Shown one piece after another: positions 25,770-40,500 of a stretch of DNA of 64,000 bases. A model generated the notes under the pieces. That model was not told the DNA's origin. It did no database searches and saw nothing but the letters and a program-made list of their open reading frames with translations. The position numbers were made by a program, and so were the translations under genes. The DNA is from Thuidium tamariscinum. Its lineage: Eukaryota; Streptophyta; Bryopsida; Hypnales; Thuidiaceae. Location: assembly GCA_947034885.2 (NCBI GenBank), contig OX344753.2:27172347-27236346 (forward strand), in the 5' to 3' direction. Position 1 is the stretch's first letter, and each line of letters begins with the position of its first letter.

Positions 25770-26214
25770 TTTGGATAAAGATACATGTTAGCAAGTCTTC
25801 CTCTCACTTCTTTGTCACCATGGATTTTTTTCTTATCAACGTGGATTTTTTTCCTTGTCACTTATTTCAAAAAACTATTTTTTAAGGATTTAATAAAATA
25901 GTTGAAATAATAGCTAGAAAAAAATGAAATGAAATTTTGTCAAATGAATGATAAATTTTTAGATGAAATGCTTTTAGATGATTAAAAAATTTTAATTTTT
26001 TTTTATCAACTTTCAAGAATGTTGATTAAAACAAATTAAGATCATGGGATTAGTTTATTCACTAAATTGTTTTACTTCGTGAACCATTTGTATTTTGTGA
26101 AATAAATAAAGAAGAGAAGCTCTTTATATACACATTTGGATGTAGGAAGTCAACCAATTCATGTGGAATATATGAATTCTTGAAGTTGTGAGATCTCATA
26201 ATTAAGTAAAAAAC

Positions 26215-26600
26215 CCAAAATTTTAAATTAAAATTAAGATTTTAAACCTCATTTAAGCATAGTAGAATGTCTTTTTTCAAAAACATTTGAACTGAGACTA
26301 ATTAAAATATGAATTGGAGTTTCAAATCCAAAAATCCGTTTGACATTTCAAGTTTCCAATCAAAAGTTATGAACAAATTTCAAAGAGGAAGTTTGAAAAA
26401 ATATAATAAAAACAATTTCAAACACCTCTTTGAAATTCTGTAACTTTTGATTGGAAACTCAAAATGTCAAACAGATTTTTGTAGGCAAAACTTTAATTGA
26501 TTTTCTAAGTAATGTTAGTTCAATTTGATTTGAAAAAATACATTATACTATGCTTAAATGAGGTCTAAAGTCTTAGTTTTAATACAATTTTTATTTCTAA
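26215..26600. repeat. hairpin-forming inverted repeat, ~180-bp arms
   Basis: The left arm (about 26215-26398) is mirrored by the right arm (about 26418-26600) around a short centre. Shared blocks include CTCATTTAAGCATAGTA, TTTGACATTT, TTCCAATCAAAAGTTA and TTTCAAAGAGG with their complements. The arms differ by point changes. It is non-coding and could be a foldback MITE. Confidence 0.8.
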
Positions 26601-27164
26601 CTAATTCATGATAAATTTTCAATTTATTGGTAATTAGTAGGTGTTTCTAATTCAAAATGCACTAATGGTTATGGGATCTTAATTATTTTTCATATGTTTA
26701 ATTAATTTCTATCCCTTGGTAATTATTTTAAATACTACAAAATTACTTAAACCCACTAAAAGTAAAACAACTTTGGTTCAAATAAAATTTAAGAAAAATA
26801 AATCTAATCGAAATTGAAAAGATATTGGCTTTTCTTTAATTCTTAAGAATCGGTTGTCTTTTGTTTTTTCTTTTTTGGCTTATTTGGCCAAAATCTCCAA
26901 ATCAAATCTAACCAAATCCAAAATAAATTCAATTATAAATAATTATTATTTTTTGATTTTCAATTCTTTTGACTTATTAGGCCAAATGAAACAAATGGCA
27001 ATTTAATTAGTTTAGAATAAAATCTAATGAAATCTACGTTTAATTTTAATTCCGATAATTTTAAATGTAATTAATTAATGTTTTGTCTTGTTTTATTTGG
27101 CTTATTAGTCCAATAGAATAATCCACAAAAGAAATAAAGATAAACCCAGAAACAAGTTCTCATA

Positions 27165-27212
27165 ATGATTTGAAAAAATACATTATACTACGCTTAAATG
27201 AGGTCTAATAAA
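27165..27212. repeat. partial second copy of the hairpin arm
   Basis: About 45 bp from GATTTGAAAAAATACATTA through AAATGAGGTCTAA repeat the outer part of the right arm at 26529-26571 with one or two differences. This shows that the hairpin sequence belongs to a repeated family. Confidence 0.8.
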
Positions 27213-30200
27213 TTCTAACCAATTTATAGAAAATCTAACGTATTTTTGTTAATTTTTCATTAATCTTGAAAATTAATTGACAAATTTGTCTTATTCTAAC
27301 TGTTCTATTAGGCCTAATAAAATAAAACTAATTAAATGTCGAACAATATTTTCAAAGAATAATAAAAATTGAATAATATATTTAAATGAAATAATAAAGA
27401 AATAAAATTTAATAGTTGGGTTCTACTTTATTAAATGCAATGGTTCCTTGTTTCAACCTTTTTTCTCTTTGTAGTATTGAATTTGGAATATGGTCTCTCA
27501 AACTTCCTTTTTCAATTTGCAATGGTTTGAGAAAGTTAGAGAGATGTAAGCAACTTATACAACTCAAATTGTAAGACAATTTAATTGATGAATATTGAAA
27601 TTTTTTCTATCTCCCTTCTCCTTAATTTCACCTCATAATGACAATTCAAGCAATAGTTAGTACACGTACCTTTCATAGTTTTGTAAATCAAATGTTGGTT
27701 TTAAGAAATTAAAATTTGATTGTAGCACTCAACATTTAGTAGTTGATTGTTTCAATTTATATAGGCTAGATTTTAGTTGCTAGATACTCCCTACCGGAAC
27801 CTCCGTGTTGAACATCCCCTGTTGAAGACTTTTGTATTAGTCTGGTTCTCCTGATTGCTGTACTAGTCGGATCTTCCTGTTGCTTTGCCAAATGGTGGTT
27901 TTGGGTTAGTGTGACCTCTCTCCACTACCTCGTCAATGTCTGCCACATAGCAAGATGCAATTGAAACGGAGGTAGAGTTTGTATTGTTGAGTCTATCGGC
28001 TCTTAGTCAATCTGATGTGAAGACTTAGCCTTTCACTTTAGTGCTAATTTTTTCTAATTTTTTTCCGATTTCTAGTTCTCAGAGTCTATCTAAGTACAAA
28101 CAAAAGAAATTAAATTAACATTAGAACAAAAATTAATTAAAACTAAGACTAACTCATTTATAAGAATCTTCTCAAATTTTTAAATTTTTAAACGAAAATA
28201 ACGAAACTATTAATTAAAGATTTTGTTTTGAATGTTAATTATTCGTATCATTTCCCAAAAATGTGATAACTCCTTACACTTGAATTTTAATAAGCTATCA
28301 AAATTCAATGAATGGCATTTTGTCATAAATAATCTTCAAAGGTTTGTTTTTAAGAATTCAAAGGACTATAGCTCTGCTTGTCCGCCGTGTAGGAGTGACT
28401 TCAATTACTACCGGTATTGAATTAATATTCTAAAGATTTAAGTACTGAAGAATGAAGAAGGTAGACATGATAATGTTTAACCTTCCTTTCAGTAGAAAAT
28501 ATCTTAGAATATTCACAAAAATTAGTATTTTGAGGTCTAATAGTTAAAGAAGGTACACAACTACACATGACAGTATTCAACTGTACTTTGATTCTAGAGG
28601 CTCAAAATTTTCACAAAGCAGTAACCAAATAAGAATTTGAGATCAAGCCTCTAACGCAAAATAAAGAAAATAAAAATTAATTGAAAAGACCCTAAGCCTT
28701 TTAAGTTCAACAAGAAAACAAAATAAACTTGGCTAAGATTTTTGGTTTAAGAAGTGCTCTAACCACATTAGTAGTACAAAATAAAGAGAAAGACAATAAA
28801 GTGTCAATATACAAAAAATGAGGGTACTAAAAATCTCAAGGAAGACCCTTATATACTTGTTTCTGGGTTCTTCATAGTAAGTTGCTAGTGAAAATACTTT
28901 GTTACTTTCTCCTAAATATTTTCAAATCTACTCCAATTGTAATTTCAAAATAATACTTGTTTAAAGGTAGAAAAATTTAAAATTCTCTCCATTTAGCTAA
29001 TAAATCTTGGCCAAATCAACTCCAAAATCTTTAGCTCAAGATATTTTAAAATTAATGCTAATCTGCCTAATATTTTACAAATTAATCAAAAATCACTTTG
29101 AAAATTGTCTTTCTTTAGTTCAAATTGATTTTTTACGCAAAAAAAAGATCTTGAAGATATCCAATTTTTGATTTTTCAAAAAAACTTCAAAATTGTTTCT
29201 AATTAACCGTAATTAGTGATAAAAAAATCAAACTTAGAGTTAATTTTTTCTATCTTTTAAGAAACAACTCGAAATAGAAAATCATTTGTGCCATTGTTTT
29301 CGAAAAATCCCAATTATTCTGTAGAACTTCTTGCCATTCACTCTTAAGCCATTTGTTTATAAGTTCAAATTTGAGTTACAGTACCTCCAATTAAGTGTAA
29401 GAAATATAATTTTTGAAGTTTGTGCTTTCTGATGAATTTGTCATGTTAGAGTTGTTAAGATTGTTTGTGAAAGCAAGGAATGTTTCTTCATTTTCTTCAA
29501 TTGGACATTGTTAACTCCTGATACGCCAATCAATCAATCAATCAATCACTAAGTTGTAAATTCTCATAAAATTCAATGTCGGTGTTGGTTTTAGTAGTTG
29601 GGAATGTCAAAATGTCTTCAAACTTCATTGGGTACTTATTTAGTGCATAAAATTTTAATCTAATTTTTAGTGAGATTTTACTACAGAATATGTAATTTTT
29701 AAGAATTTATAAATACGTTTGTTTGTGTTTGATTTCCCATGGAGTCAACGTAAAATTTTGAAAAAATCCAAAATAAATTTAGGACACTTCTAGATTCTAA
29801 ATGTAAGCTATATGTTCATTTGTATTTGCTTAAATTTAATAATTTGAATTTTTTTTCCCAATTAGACAATTATAATTTCAAGTATTTAATAATCTTAAAA
29901 AATTGGTGATTTTTCTCAACTTCTAACAATTTGGCATACTCCTACTTTAAAAACACCTCTTTGTAGGTTTCAATCATCAATTTCACCATCTTCGTTGTAC
30001 TAATAGTCTAATATTCCAAATTTCAAAGTTACTTGTATAGTTTTTAACTTATAAATTCGATTCTTATTAGAATTGAATTTAAATTTTCTTAGACTCTCTA
30101 ACCCTAAAATAGATTATGTTAATTTAGCCAATATGTCACATACATCCTTAAAAGATTGATTTTGCATAGACAAATATTAAGTCTAACTAAATCTCATATC

Positions 30201-31798
30201 TTCACTTCTCTCAAAATTGCTAATTATTCCTTCAATCATATTTTTAAATTTTTAAATAATAAAAATTATTAAATTTAAAATGTTTTCACCTTTTAAGATG
30301 TTTCTCTACTACTTTGATAGAGACTGTTATCAAAACTCTCCTAACACTCTTTTTATATTTTTTTCTTCAATAATTCAATTAAAACATATCAAATATTTGT
30401 GAAAAAAAAACTCAAAGTTTTAAGTGCCAACTTAAAGGCTCAAACATTATCACGTATTATTTTGAAAAATAAGAGAAATTATTAGATACCTTGTTTCAAA
30501 GATCGTATTTAGCATCAAAGGAGAAATAAGTAGCACATGATTAGTAATAAATGACTTTGTTAATGCCTAGGCAATTTTAGCTTTGTACAACAACTATGAC
30601 AAAACTAATCGATTTTTCAATCCTTAACAAAATTTATATAGCATTGACTTCAAAGTTTGAATCCTTTGGTTCTTGATATAAAGCGCCAATCTCATCATGA
30701 AAACAATAAATTTCAGTTGAAAGATAATTTTTAACATTTTAAAAAACGCCTATATATTCCAAATGGTTCTCTACCTCTTCAAGTTCTCCAAACTTGACAT
30801 GACTTTTGTACTGTTGAATAGTTTGAATTCAACAAAATACTAAAACTTGTGTCATGAGATTTTTAGTGACCTCAAATACAGAAAGCTGTTAAAAACTTCA
30901 TACTTTCTTATGCACATGTTTGAGATTAAAAAATTCATGACATTAGTCACATAGACTATTGTAACTGTTGTTCATTTTAAAAGAGCCATAATCTTCTATA
31001 TCTATGGATTTCATAATGAATTTATCTCCGTCAAAATTTTTTGACTCTATATATGTAATCATGAATCAATTTCCAAAAATGATGCATTTCACTCTATGCA
31101 ATAAAACAATCATAAGCAAAAAAACAACTACGTTTTTTTTTAATATTATTTATTGATATCACGGGTTATTAAATGATATTGTTTTTTTAATGAGAATTAC
31201 AATTTATCTTTAAAATTTGGAAGTCTCTCTTCAAAATCCTAAAAGTGAAAATTAAACTTTGTTTTATTTTTCATTCATAAACGGATGAACAATCTAAATG
31301 TGTAAATCAAGTATTAAAAGAATATCTACGTTGCACTATTAATTATCAAAAAGATGATTGAACCTCACATTTAACTTTTGGTGGATTTTGCATACAACAA
31401 TATTATGCATGCCTCTATTTGTCAAATATCATTTTTTGACAATTATAGATATCATCCAAAACTTATTTTATTCAGTGTTTTCCAAAAAAAATAATTTAAC
31501 GATTAAAGATTTGGTTTTAAAATTATCAAATTTTCAAGAAACAATGAAATAACATTTATAAAAAACTCAAGATCAGTACAAAGTATCACTGAATGTCTTT
31601 CACTTCATATAGTCAAATATCATGAAATTTTTACTATTTCTTGTATAACAAGTTTAGTATAAGATCTTACAGTTGAGATTTCAAAATATTATAGTCTTAA
31701 AATTCAATGAATGCACTAAAAATGACAATTTTAAGTGATTTTTAAGAAAATGATTTTGATCTCTTATAGATTAAGAGTGAAGTTAAAATTTAATTTGA
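27213..31798. other. AT-rich intergenic DNA, no gene seen
   Basis: This stretch of about 4.6 kb contains a slightly GC-richer patch at 27780-28020 without an open frame and a short CAAT microsatellite near 29525. No RNA gene or coding block is recognisable. Confidence 0.5.
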
Positions 31799-32132
31799 AT
31801 TCACTATAACAAAACATGATAAAAAAAATCGCACTCAAAATTGAGTGCTATTTCTTTTGCTACAATTTTGTGCATGCACACATAATAAGCAATCAACTTC
31901 TTTTGCAATTTCCCATTGCAATTTTTTGAATTTTATAAAATTCAAGAAACAAATTTGAATGCTCACCAATTTTCAACTTATAATTTAAAATGAATAAAAA
32001 GATATACTTAAAAGACAAAAGCTTAAGAAAAAAGATGTATAATACGATCTATAATGTTGAACGTTATAAATCTAAATTTTTAGCCACTAAAACAATCACA
32101 ATTTTCACTTATAAGCTTTAAACAACACAAAT

Positions 32133-32275
<143 letters not shown>

Positions 32276-33181
32276 TAGATTATGAACGTAATTTTTAATA
32301 ATAATGATAATTTGATATTTCAATTTAAATATACTTTCATACAAAGTGTAGTTGAAAATTATCAATTTAGTTTAAAGCAAATAATTTTAAAACATTGTTG
32401 AATCAAGTCTTGTAATACTACAAGATGAAGTCTTGTGCTATATTATTTGGAAGAATGTAGTTAAAAGGCTTGTTGTTGTAATATACCATAATGCTTATAT
32501 TTTTCATTAAAATAAATTTTATCCTTGAAAACATTTGAAATAATAAATGATCATTTAAATATATTTAAAAATATATATAAAAAATTAATCTCTATATAAT
32601 ATGAGATTAATAAATATTGTTTTCATTTAAATCATGTACATTTTTTACAACTTTAATAGATTTTAATAAATATCTTAAATTTAAAATTTTCATATTTAAA
32701 AAATTTGATCATTAAAGAAATTTGAAGCCTTTGAAAGTCTATAAATTTCTCAAACTATGGAAATGCAAAAATTGTTGTAAGAAAATGTAGAATCATAAGA
32801 AATTTGATGCAATTGAGAATATGTCACATCATTCAATTTTTTAATTTTAATCGTTTTTGCATTTCAAGATTGACAATTTTTTTTGTTTTTGATAATTGTT
32901 GATTTGATAATAGCCAATAATTTCAAGAACAATTTTAAAAATAAACCCAAAATAATTCATCAAAAGCCTCAAATCTCTTTTAATGTAGTTAATATGAGCA
33001 TTTTCATATCCACTTTTGACATAATAGTGAAGCACAATTAAATCTTGCATTTAAACTTGATAATTTGCTAAAAAGTACATGAAAGTGAAGCACAATTAAA
33101 TCTTGCATTTAAATTCATAGCAATGTTTTCACATAGATCAAAGTGTTTGTGTTTGAAAACTCTTTATCACCTTTGACACGA

Positions 33182-33598
33182 ATGCAAGGAATTCTCACGG
33201 AATTTATGTATGAACATGGCAACAGATTTGGTGAAAATGTTTATGTCGAAGATAGAGATGGCGAGATGTTTCCCGTGAGGATTGGAGGCAATCGTCACTT
33301 GATATTTGGATTCTTGTAGAGATCTTTGGCATTAGTACACGTCGTCGGTGTTAGACAAGTTCTAGTGTTTATGTTGATGCGTAAGAGCTATTTTTATGTG
33401 CAAATTTATCGCCTCTCGAATCCACCCATGGGTGTCGCGTTATCATTGTCGTCGATTGCGTCATCGGCAACACATGAGCCGAAGGTGGACGTTAATGGAG
33501 AATGCCATTCGGCACTTAATTTGCTAGCCGGTACAGTCTAAACTTTTGCGGGAGGACGTTGTACGTGGACTGAAAATGCTTGGCTATACGAAAAGTAA
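33182..33598 (+). pseudogene. B3-domain-like gene fragment, one in-frame stop
   Basis: From ATG at 33182 the frame reads through EHGNRFGENVYVEDRDGEMF and PVRIGG, meets TAG at 33317-33319 (codon 46), then continues as VHVVGVRQVLVFML and YFYVQIYRLSNPP to TAA at 33539. It is open again to 33598. The pattern G-x-x-hydrophobic, a DxDG turn, then VFxL...F.VQIYR resembles the plant-specific B3 DNA-binding fold. I infer this by eye and the match is loose. It is clearly GC-richer than the surrounding DNA and sits inside a CACTA element, as expected for a captured host fragment. Confidence 0.4.
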
Positions 33599-33822
33599 AT
33601 TTTGAGGTCAAGCTACAATAGCTTTAGTCATTAAAGTCGCTGGACACACGCATATGAGATCTACTTTCCAATAGTATATTGCATGTCCCAAAATTTTAAA
33701 AATTGTTGTTAAAATTTGCAAAAAAACGCTGATTATGTGCGTAGTTGGCTTAGATAAAGTTGTAGCAAAAAAACCGCACTCAATTTCGAGTGCGAATTTT
33801 TTTATCATATTTTTTTATAATA

Positions 33823-34588
33823 ATTGTATGTAAATAAAAATTAATGAATGAAAGTTGAAAAAATGATTAATAGTTTAACTTTATCTCTTTATAATTTTCA
33901 TTAAAAAAAGTCTATACCAAAAGTATCTAAGTACTTTAGAAAACTAATTTTTGTTTACAAAAGTATGAAGTTAAAAAAAATTTAATACGTTGTAAGAAGC
34001 TATTTTCAAAAAATATAATTAAAATAAAATAAAATAAAAGCTATGAAGTTAATTATCAAAATCATTTAATATTATAAAGTCTTAAGAAAATAGCAAAAAA
34101 TTCAATCATGTTGCAAACTTTATAAAAGATTCAAAATTGTGAAAGATATTCAAAGATAAAATTTATATTATAAATAAATGAACTTCACCAAAAAGTAAAT
34201 GTCTAAGTTCAAATTTCTATTTTAGACACTATTTTTTAATTTAAATTCATAATTCAAATTTAAAGTCAAATTAAACAAAAAGTTAAAGAATGCCAGTGAA
34301 TGAAGTTTATATAGACCTCTTAAAGGCTAAATTATATTCAACTTTAATTTTTGCTAAAAAGTTAAATTTTTTTGACTGTATTTTTTGAAATGGGTATGAG
34401 ATTTCTTACAATTGAAAGGATTCAATAAAAACAATTGAATCTTGTGCTAAAATCATTATGACTGTTAATTTAGCTATTGAATTATAAATTGAATTTAAAA
34501 TTAAAATATAATATATAAATAAAAATTAGAAGTTGTTTTAAAACATATAAAAAAATTATAGTTAAAAAGAAAAGTAAATCTCATACCA
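33823..34588. other. spacer between palindrome arms, no gene seen
   Basis: AT-rich sequence lying between the end of the CACTA element and the inner border of the right arm. No coding block is visible. Confidence 0.6.
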
Positions 34589-34650
34589 ATCTCATATGTG
34601 TGTGTCCAGCGACTTTAATGACTAAAGCTATTGTAGCTTGACCTCAAAAT

Positions 34651-35067
34651 TTACTTTTTGTATAGCCAAGCATTTTCAGTCCACGTACAACGTCCTCCCG
34701 CAAAAGTTTAGACTGTACCGGCTAGCAAATTAAGTGCCGAATGGCATTCTCCATTAGCATCCACCTTCGGCTCATGTGTTGCCGATGACACAATCGACGA
34801 CAATGATAACGCGGCACCCATGGGTGGATTCGAGAGGCGATAAATTTGCACATAAAAATAGCTCTTACGCATCAACATAAACGCTAGAACTTGTCTAACA
34901 CCGACGACGTGTACTAATGCCAAAGATCTCTACAAGAATCCAAATATCAAGTGACGATTGCCTCCAATCCTCACGGGAAACATCTCGCCATCTCTATCTT
35001 CGACATAAACATTTTCACCAAATCTGTTGCCATGTTCATACATAAATTCCGTGAGAATTCCTTGCAT
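34651..35067 (-). pseudogene. B3-domain-like gene fragment, second copy
   Basis: Inverted duplicate of the fragment at 33182-33598. The same in-frame TAG is present, and four residues differ in the segment after it (Val/Ala three times, Ala/Val once). Because the stop is shared, the fragment was already broken before the palindrome formed. Confidence 0.4.
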
Positions 35068-35971
35068 TCGTGTCAAAGGTGATAAAGAGTTTTCAAACAC
35101 AAACACTTTGATCTATGTGAAAACATTGCTATGAATTTAAATGCAAGATTTAATTGTGCTTCACTTTCATGTACTTTTTAGCAAATTATCAAGTTTAAAT
35201 GCAAGATTTAATTGTGCTTCACTATTATGTCAAAAGTGGATATGAAAATGCTCATATTAACTACATTAAAAGAGATTTGAGGCTTTTGATGAATTATTTT
35301 GGGTTTATTTTTAAAATTGTTCTTGAAATTATTGGCTATTATCAAATCAACAATTATCAAAAACAAAAAAAATTGTCAATCTTGAAATGCAAAAACGATT
35401 AAAATTAAAAAATTGAATGATGTGACATATTCTCAATTGCATCAAATTTCTTATGATTCTACATTTTCTTACAACAATTTTTGCATTTCCATAGTTTGAG
35501 AAATTTATAGACTTTCAAAGGCTTCAAATTTCTTTAATGATCAAATTTTTTAAATATGAAAATTTTAAATTTAAGATATTTATTAAAATCTATTAAAGTT
35601 GTAAAAAATGTACATGATTTAAATGAAAACAATATTTATTAATCTCATATTATATAGAGATTAATTTTTTATATATATTTTTAAATATATTTAAATGATC
35701 ATTTATTATTTCAAATGTTTTCAAGGATAAAATTTATTTTAATGAAAAATATAAGCATTATGGTATATTACAACAACAAGCCTTTTAACTACATTCTTCC
35801 AAATAATATAGCACAAGACTTCATCTTGTAGTATTACAAGACTTGATTCAACAATGTTTTAAAATTATTTGCTTTAAACTAAATTGATAATTTTCAACTA
35901 CACTTTGTATGAAAGTATATTTAAATTGAAATATCAAATTATCATTATTATTAAAAATTACGTTCATAATC

Positions 35972-35973
35972 TA

Positions 35974-36005
<32 letters not shown>

Positions 36006-36014
36006 ATATATAAT
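35972..36014. repeat. AT microsatellite, short allele
   Basis: (TA)n block of about 45 bp in the right palindrome arm, the counterpart of the 140-bp array at 32133-32275. Confidence 0.9.
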
Positions 36015-36217
36015 ATATTTGTGTTGTTTAAAGCTTATAAGTGAAAATTGTGATTGTTTTAGTGGCTAAAAATTTAGATTTATAACGTTCAACATTATAG
36101 ATCGTATTATACATCTTTTTTCTTAAGCTTTTGTCTTTTAAGTATATCTTTTTATTCATTTTAAATTATAAGTTGAAAATTGGTGAGCATTCAAATTTGT
36201 TTCTTGAATTTTATAAA

Positions 36218-37501
36218 TTTGGACTTAGAATAAGATTGTGGCATCTATTGGAGTAGAAAGAAATTTAATGCATTTTTTTCTCAACTATAGAAACATACTT
36301 TACTTCTTTGTCATTGTATCTATATGTATAAAGTTGAAAAAATCAATTTTAATGATAATTATCTTAAATAGTAAATATTATAATAGTTTGAAAATCTTAG
36401 TTATTATCTTTCATTTTTATATTTTAGAATTTTTTTTTTAATTTAAAAACTCAAAGGATTTTAGGAGCTCAAAGAACTATATACTTATCTTGACATTTTA
36501 AAAAATTATGAAATTGGTGTTAATCATCATTCTTTATATCATTCATAACCATTACTTCTTAAAATCTTAAAGGATTAGAAATTTATATTCTTATAGAGAA
36601 TAAATAATGAGAATTACATTTAAAGAATATCTTAATGTAAATATCAGATTTGTGATTGGTTTTTTGAACTGAATTTTTCGTAACTTCTTTCTTTCGTTGT
36701 TTTTGTATTATATATTATATTTGAATGTGACTACTAAAAGTTTTTTCTTGAAATATTCAATTTTTTTGTGTATTTATAATTTTGAAATATATAATATAAG
36801 ATGTTTAAATAATACTTGCAAAACTAGTAGTTGTAATTTACATGAGAAACTTTCTAAAACAATCACTCTCCAATAATTGCATCTTTGTTAAAAATTTACC
36901 ACTACAACATGATTTGTTTCTTAACTTTAAATTGATGCCAAATGAGTTTGTAAATGAATGACTTTTACTTATAAAACACCCAATTAGACATTCTTGCACT
37001 TGACCAAGTGCACTCATTATACGTACAATTTGGGCTTCAAAATCAATTTCTGTAAAATTATGGTACCCCCTGCATTTCAAAAAAATTCGAATTTAATATT
37101 CCATCCATCAACATTGATTTAGTTCATGCTCTCAATATTTTGGAGCCTCTTCTTTCTATTTCCATGAAAAAAATAAAACAAAACTGATGAACTCTTTATT
37201 CATTAATAATTCTTGTCAATTTCTACATTGAGTTCAAGATGTGGAGGTTCCTATAACTTCAGCATTGCACATTTTTAATGCAAAATTCATTAGCACTTTA
37301 ATAGTATTATGCTAGCATTTACGTAAGCATTCACCATAAAAGTATGAAATAGTAGACAAAATCTTACCACTTCATTTTTATTTATTCAAAGATGCACTAT
37401 ACAAAATTTGTAGAGCATCACATTCACACAAACACACACACACACATGAAAACCACACTAAATCTCTTTTTTCCTCCACTCTAATACGTGCTTCTCTTTC
37501 T
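36218..37501. other. AT-rich intergenic DNA, no gene seen
   Basis: Nothing recognisable apart from a CA microsatellite at about 37430-37446. It borders the 3' end of the minus-strand gene. Confidence 0.55.
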
Positions 37502-40500
37502 TCACAACAATTCTTTCTTTGGTGTTTCTACCACTCGTACAGACAATTGTGTTTGTTCTTCTGCTTCTGTTCCCACAGTTCTGTGTAAGTCTTCATCCAT
37601 GCTTGGTTCAACATTTTGAGATTCAGTTGGAGGAAGGGTTGAATCCATGGTTTCCTCCACTGCTGTATTAGCAACCGTCCTGAACTGTCCTTCAGATACC
37701 GTTGGAGATAATGAAGCTATTTCCAAGATTGATGTAACCATACGATAAATGAATTGCCCTCCTTTTTCAATTCGTTCATATCGGATGTGCTCCCTATCAT
37801 AAAAAAATCCATCTTCCTTTTGCGTAAAATTTTCGCCCCCAACATTGGAAAATGCTACTAATGCTGATACAGATTCCACAGCTGTCAATGCTTCTCTAGT
37901 TGATTCACCTACTTCATTCAAGCCCTCCTATAAGATCGGTTCATGCACTGCAAATAATGAAGAATTCAAGCTTGAATGTATAGCTTAATCTTCCACTATA
38001 TGTGCAGTTGGCATTGGAATTCCCTCTGATGCCATTGGTGTTCCAGAAGCAGCTTCAACATTCGGCACAACTTTGTAATAAACCTCTCTTCCTTCTGTCC
38101 CTGCTTTGTGATACTGAACATTATCTTTAGTGTAGAAAAAACCATCTTCACCTTCTGTCAATGCAAGTGACTGCAACGCGGTAAACTCAGACATATCTTG
38201 AATTCATGCTTCATTCACTGGAGCCTCTTCCACATTGACTTCTCTTCCCTCTACTTCCATGTCTTCCACACTATGCATGCCTTCAGGAGGAACGTAGTCA
38301 AGATCGTCCTCCGGGTCTTCATCTGCTTCACGTACTCTACGAGAGTTGTTCCTTGAATGAGTATCACATGAACCCAAACTGATGCCCCCACTGTGTAACT
38401 CCTCAGAGTCGTTTTCTTCATGGCCACTTCCATCACCATCTGACTCTGATACTCTTGAGTCAACAGCTCGCTCTTTCTTCTTTCCCTTCTGCTTCTTGCG
38501 TTTTGTCACCCGAGGTCTCCCTTCCTCCTGTGAAGAATGAATAGGTGAATCTAGTACTACTCTTTCAAGCCTTCCAGGTGGTACATCACTTCGCATTTCA
38601 GAAGGACCTGCATCTGTTGCCGTCTCTTCAACATTGACCTCCTCGACCACACGGGGTTCTGCTGCTCTGTTAGTACTATTTACCATCACCATCTTGTCTC
38701 CATACGTCAACCGTAATGTGTTATACACAAATTGTGTTTTCATCGAAGCTCCTTCCATAATAATGATGTCAGTGCCAACAAAATCACTTTCAAGAACTGT
38801 AGGCATAGCCATTGACACACCCAATACCACCAACTCCCAATTCCTTGGCAAAAACATTCCCACCATCTTCTTCAACTCTGACGGTAACCTCTCTAACTTG
38901 TCCTCAATGCGTGGCAACACCTCTGGGCTCTAAACATCTTCATACATCACTTGCAAACATATTGGCATCCTCGGTAAATTATCGATAGGTGAACACTCCC
39001 TTGGACACTGCATAATAATAGCCACATCTCCCACTGGTTACACTTTCATTTCCTTTTGTTGTCCATGGCGAAGATCATGAATATACATTGAAACTGTTTG
39101 AGCTTGGAATGTCCATGTACCACGCAAATATGTGCAATCCTCCGGTAATTCCATCTTCGCCCTCATAGATTCATCGAAGTATACGCCTGGTAGAAATAAG
39201 AAAACGGCATTCCATCGTACTACTCCAGTCATCCACTTCTTCAAATGCACAAATATCTTACTGTAGTCTTCATCACACCACTCTTTGTCTTCCCCCGCCG
39301 TACCTCCACGTCTGCAATCAAAAACCCACAAGTACGGTTTCCCAAGCTCTACATACTCTTCCTCAAAGAAACCTCCTCTACATCTCACATTTATAGACCT
39401 CCGCTGGTCTTCATGCTCTTCTGTTTGTAGTGCCACCTGCCAATCCTATCTAGCATTTGTCACATCTTCTACATCTCTATTGTATCCTACATAACCTCTG
39501 CGTCCCGCACGAATATCTTCAAAGTGTTGCCTTACAAAGGCCGGAATAAGATGTTCAAAAGTACGCAATGTTGGAACTCCCTTCACAATTGGGGCATTCC
39601 ACAATGCTTTTGAATCTTTTCCCAATGTTTCCCCCATCATAGTGAATTGCCTACCCCGTACATCTCCATACCGACTTGCATCTATATCAAAGAACTCATT
39701 CATAGATGAAGGACTCTCATCGCCCGCTTCAACCATAAGAAATCGAATTTGATTTCTAATTGCATCTTTCCGTTGCAAGTGATCCACTGCATATGCAAGT
39801 GTACCCTTCACAAGTACCTTTGAAGAAGCACCATTGAAGTAAAAGCTCTGCGACTCCCGTCGCTCTTCGATAACATTCTTTGCAGCCATTTGCTTTGTTA
39901 ATCGTACATAATTCTCTGTGGACACTCCACTCAATGGCCTTAACCAACTTTGTGTCATTTCCTTCCGCCTTTCACTTCCATCCACTGTTTCATCCAAGTT
40001 CGTTGCCCTGACCTTCTTCTTCCACTTCTTCTCTTCGTCCTTGCTGAAGAACAATTTCCTTTCCTCATAATCTTTACACACTTGCAACATTGCCTCATAG
40101 GATTCTTCATCTTCATTCCACGCATGGCGGATGTAGTCAATCAACCTCTTTGCCAAGTCTCGAATACCCATTCACTTCGGTAGATGTTTGGTCAAGTGTA
40201 ACGCATTTGCTGCCATAGTTAATGCCTTCGCTCTCTAGGCATCATCATGTCTAGCAAGTACACTGGGACTACCACATGCTCTCCATATATCACGAAGCTT
40301 CACCATGTCTTCATAATAAGAGGTAAAGAATTTTCGCTCGAACTCGCTTGCATTGATCTTAACCGATGCTTCAATATAGAATAGAGGATTGTTGTAAACC
40401 ACAAACCTCGCTTTCCGTTTTGCAAACCGGTCATTGAACTCAACATAGGACATTTTCTTCTCACGATTCTCTTCCTGAGCTCTCTTACAAGCTGCAACGG

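Larger units (their letters stand above)
34589..36217 (-). repeat. right arm of large inverted repeat
   Basis: Inverted, terminally truncated copy of the CACTA element interior (left arm 31932-33660). It lacks both element termini and the subterminal GCACTC palindromes. The four amino-acid differences in the B3-like frame, and similar scattered changes elsewhere, suggest a recent duplication. Confidence 0.95.

Noticed and set aside
32847-33050. 67-codon frame present identically in both palindrome arms
   Set aside because: The identity reflects the recent DNA duplication, not selection, and the composition is that of AT-rich non-coding DNA.
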